Shown here in pieces: positions 6,819 through 8,020 of a stretch of 8,020 nucleotides of DNA; the stretch's first letter is position 1; each line of letters opens with the position of its first letter. Position numbers and translations under genes: made by a program. The notes below the pieces were generated by a model, which was not told the origin of the DNA, did no database searches, and saw only the letters and a program-made list of their open reading frames with translations. Origin of the DNA: an uncultured Chloroflexota bacterium (GTDB lineage: Bacteria; Chloroflexota; Dehalococcoidia; SAR202; UBA11138); assembly GCA_913046025.1 (NCBI GenBank), contig CAJWRP010000078.1:1-8020 (forward strand). The letters run 5' to 3'.

Positions 6819-6987
6819 CATTCACTTATGAATTCAGTAGAAAGACATCGCAGTAGGACTACCAGGTGCCACAAGGTCAATTGTAGCCACAGGAACAGTT
6901 GGCCACCGCGTGTACCGTCACGAAATGTCACCGTCTGGCGACCCTCTTGCCCTCCAGTCTCCGACACACATCTGGTAGGCTGACCCT
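6819..6987. other. Non-coding stretch downstream of tRNA-Val
   Basis: No open frame with coding character, no clear terminator and no copy of the tRNA-Val 3' end (which would mark an integration site) is visible. The last part has TAGGCT at 6976-6981, seven bases before the ATG of a possible small protein, which could be a -10 box for a leaderless message, but no -35 at the right distance is seen. Confidence 0.4.
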
Positions 6988-7098
6988 ATGCAACAGGATA
7001 ACTTCTATATTTCGGGAACTAGAAAAGTGATCGGTGTAACGCTGGGCGTTATTGGAGCTGCCCTTATGGCGTTTGTTTTCCTAACAGCATCGGTTTAA
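6988..7098 (+). CDS. Possible 36-residue single-pass membrane peptide
   Basis: The frame ATG 6988 to TAA 7098 encodes a short peptide: a polar start MQQDNFYISGTRK, then an uninterrupted hydrophobic run from about residue 14 to 34 (VIGVTLGVIGAAL followed by MAFVFLTA), long enough for one transmembrane helix with the basic TRK on the likely cytoplasmic side. The ribosome binding site is poor (GTAGG about ten bases upstream). The length and hydrophobicity resemble small bacterial membrane proteins, but a 36-codon frame can occur by chance and I do not recognise a family. It stands alone between tRNA-Val and the degenerate GIY-YIG gene. Confidence 0.4.
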   Translation: MQQDNFYISGTRKVIGVTLGVIGAALMAFVFLTASV

Positions 7099-7140
7099 AA
7101 AGCATGTCGGTGTAGCGTGGAGGCAACAAAATTGGTATAA

Positions 7141-7488
7141 CAGGGAAAAGCTAATTGGACTGGATTCTCTGGTAAGGACTATAGCGTTGCAATCTACCCG
7201 GTGGATGAGTGTTGGGCTGATATTCCAGGCAGTTACATATTCGCTAAGATGAGGCCCTCAAAGACTTGGATGCCCGTTTGCATCGGAGAAACCAGGAGTC
7301 TGAAAGCCGAATTTTCGCTTCACGAGGAGTATTGCGCCTGCTACAGAACCGAAGGCACGCATATACATGTGCACGTGAACCCCGAAAAAGAAGAGCGGCT
7401 TGTGGATGAGGCCGATCTAACGGCCCGCTACACCCTGCCAAGCGTTTGCTGCGATGGCTCTAAAAATCTACGAAGTAAGGTCAGATGA
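7141..7488 (+). pseudogene. GIY-YIG-type small protein lacking a start codon and key residues
   Basis: The open frame encodes 115 residues resembling small stand-alone GIY-YIG fold proteins: a short N-terminal WTGFSGKDYSVAIYP strand, PGSYIFAK (the GIY strand, residues 29-36), PVCIGETRSL (the YIG strand, 45-54), His61, the segment GTHIHVHVN (72-80), and the C-terminal EADLTARYTLPS with Glu90. Similarity appears to begin right at residue 1-3, yet the preceding codon is TAA (7138-7140) and no ATG, GTG or TTG is available before the GTG at 7201, which would delete the first 20 residues and has no ribosome binding site. Cys47 replaces the YIG tyrosine and Glu57 sits where the catalytic arginine is expected (L-x-x-R). 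These defects suggest a nuclease that has decayed or lost catalysis. If GTG 7201 is used, a 95-residue non-catalytic version could still be made. GIY-YIG membership is from motif pattern only. Confidence 0.6.
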
Positions 7489-7536
7489 AATTCTGGCGAA
7501 TATCTTTCAGACTTCGTGAGATTGATGAGTCTGCGT

Positions 7537-7558
7537 TAACCAGTCTATGAACTGGTTA
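7537..7558 (+). terminator. Hairpin between convergent small genes
   Basis: TAACCAGT (7537-7544) and ACTGGTTA (7551-7558) form a perfect 8-bp stem with a 6-nt loop. On the plus strand it is followed by GGCCGTTTT, a delayed T-run, 49 bp after the GIY-YIG stop; on the minus strand it is 12 bp after the stop of the small gene at 7571 without a T-run. It may serve as a weak shared terminator. Confidence 0.45.
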
Positions 7559-7570
7559 GGCCGTTTTAGT

Positions 7571-7759
7571 TCAACTACGTATGCCTGCACGGACGCTTTC
7601 TTGGTGCTCTTTGGCCATCCACACGAGGCTGTCTCGTTGTTTATCGCTTAGCTCGTTCCAGAGAACTAGGCACATCTCACCGCCTACTGTCGGTACACCC
7701 TCGTCGAATTGAGGGAAGAGGCTGATTTTCATGTGGTTGCGGCAATGGGTTTGAGCCAT
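7571..7759 (-). CDS. Small hypothetical protein, 62 residues
   Basis: I do not recognise this family. The ATG at 7759-7757 is chosen because GGGAG at 7770-7766 lies exactly six bases upstream, one of the best ribosome binding sites in the window; an upstream in-frame start at 7783 lacks this. The sequence begins MAQTHCRNHMKISLFPQF, passes through a loop EGVPTVGGEMCL, and ends in a charged amphipathic helix (NELSDKQRDSLVWMAKEHQE). There is no signal peptide or membrane segment. It is convergent with the GIY-YIG remnant and divergent from the gene starting at 7935. The helical C-terminus and compact size would fit a small regulatory or toxin-antitoxin-like protein, but no partner gene is adjacent, so function is left open. 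Confidence 0.6.
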   Translation of the reverse strand: MAQTHCRNHMKISLFPQFDEGVPTVGGEMCLVLWNELSDKQRDSLVWMAKEHQESVRAGIRS

Positions 7760-7877
7760 GTGAATCTCCCTTATCACAATCACACCTCGTTTTCTCTGAA
7801 AAGGCGTGCCACCCTACATTGGACAGCTTTCAACCGCTTTGAAACATACGCGCCACTTTTACTCGTCGATTCGCACC

Positions 7878-7906
7878 TTGTGTTTAGCACGTCAGTTCTA
7901 TATTAT
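7878..7906 (+). promoter_or_regulatory. Probable sigma70 promoter for the gene at 7935
   Basis: TTGTGT at 7878-7883 and TATTAT at 7901-7906 are 17 bases apart. The -10 box is identical to that of the tRNA promoter. Transcription would begin near 7913, leaving a leader of about 22 bases that contains the GAGG ribosome binding site at 7924-7927. Confidence 0.5.
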
Positions 7907-7934
7907 TGCAGAACTCCCAAATTGAGGTAGGCGA

Positions 7935-8020
7935 ATGGACCACAAAGAACTGCGCTTGGAAGAGAGCCCAAAGAGAATGGGGAAGATTGAGATTTACGAG
8001 GTTACAGTTCTAGACAACGG
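7935..8020 (+). CDS. Start of an unknown gene, first 28 codons (runs off right edge)
   Basis: The frame from ATG 7935 is open to the window edge and begins MDHKELRLEESPKRMGKIEI, then YEVTVLDN. GAGG at 7924-7927 is seven bases before the ATG and a promoter-like pair lies upstream, so this is very probably a real gene start. The N-terminus is a charged, likely helical segment followed by a beta-strand-like stretch; there is no signal peptide. Too little is present to name a family. Confidence 0.65.
   Translation, partial: MDHKELRLEESPKRMGKIEIYEVTVLDN

Noticed and set aside
7709..7930. Plus-strand 73-residue open frame
   Set aside because: Overlaps the minus-strand gene with an excellent ribosome binding site, lacks its own, and covers the promoter-like pair at 7878-7906.
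6742..8020. tRNA-Val as an attachment site for an integrated element
   Set aside because: No repeat of the tRNA 3' end and no integrase gene occur downstream within the window.
1..8020. CRISPR array or tandem repeat cluster
   Set aside because: No regularly spaced repeats of CRISPR length were found; the only direct repeat seen is the 10-bp pair near 799 and 828.

Overview
The window reads as a stretch of bacterial chromosome of mid-range base composition. The housekeeping anchor is a partial purA on the minus strand at the left edge. The mix of a PurA, tandem class III aminotransferases, a LabA-like NYN protein, one intact luciferase-like (LLM) oxidoreductase and a second decayed LLM from another subfamily would fit the marine SAR202 / Dehalococcoidia branch of Chloroflexota, which is known for expanded flavin oxidoreductase families. 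That placement is an inference from gene content and not proven here.

Layout. Positions 1-719 (minus) carry the first 239 codons of adenylosuccinate synthase. Positions 720-971 hold two hairpins and no gene. From 4545 down to 972 (minus) there are three genes in a row: class III aminotransferase B (4545-3160), its paralogue A (2998-1661), and a NYN/LabA-like ribonuclease gene (1664-972) that overlaps A by an ATGA. Divergent to these, an intact LLM flavin-dependent oxidoreductase lies at 4744-5778 (plus) and ends in a perfect 17-bp stem-loop.

Positions 5864-6524 (minus) are a gene graveyard: a decayed small protein abuts a truncated, frameshifted LLM C-terminus. A strong promoter at 6554-6582 then drives tRNA-Met(CAT) and tRNA-Val(CAC) on the plus strand.

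The right end (6819-8020) is accessory-looking: a possible 36-residue membrane peptide, a GIY-YIG-type protein that has lost its start codon and key residues, a 62-residue unknown protein with an excellent ribosome binding site, and the start of an unknown gene running off the window.

Working together: A and the NYN protein are almost certainly translated from one message, and B probably precedes them in the same transcript. Two paralogous aminotransferases beside a flavin oxidoreductase suggest amine or amino-sulfonate type catabolism, but no substrate can be read from the sequence. I found no CRISPR array, transposase or complete novel defence system; the most unusual signals are the aminotransferase/NYN coupling, the degenerate GIY-YIG gene and the composite pseudogene.
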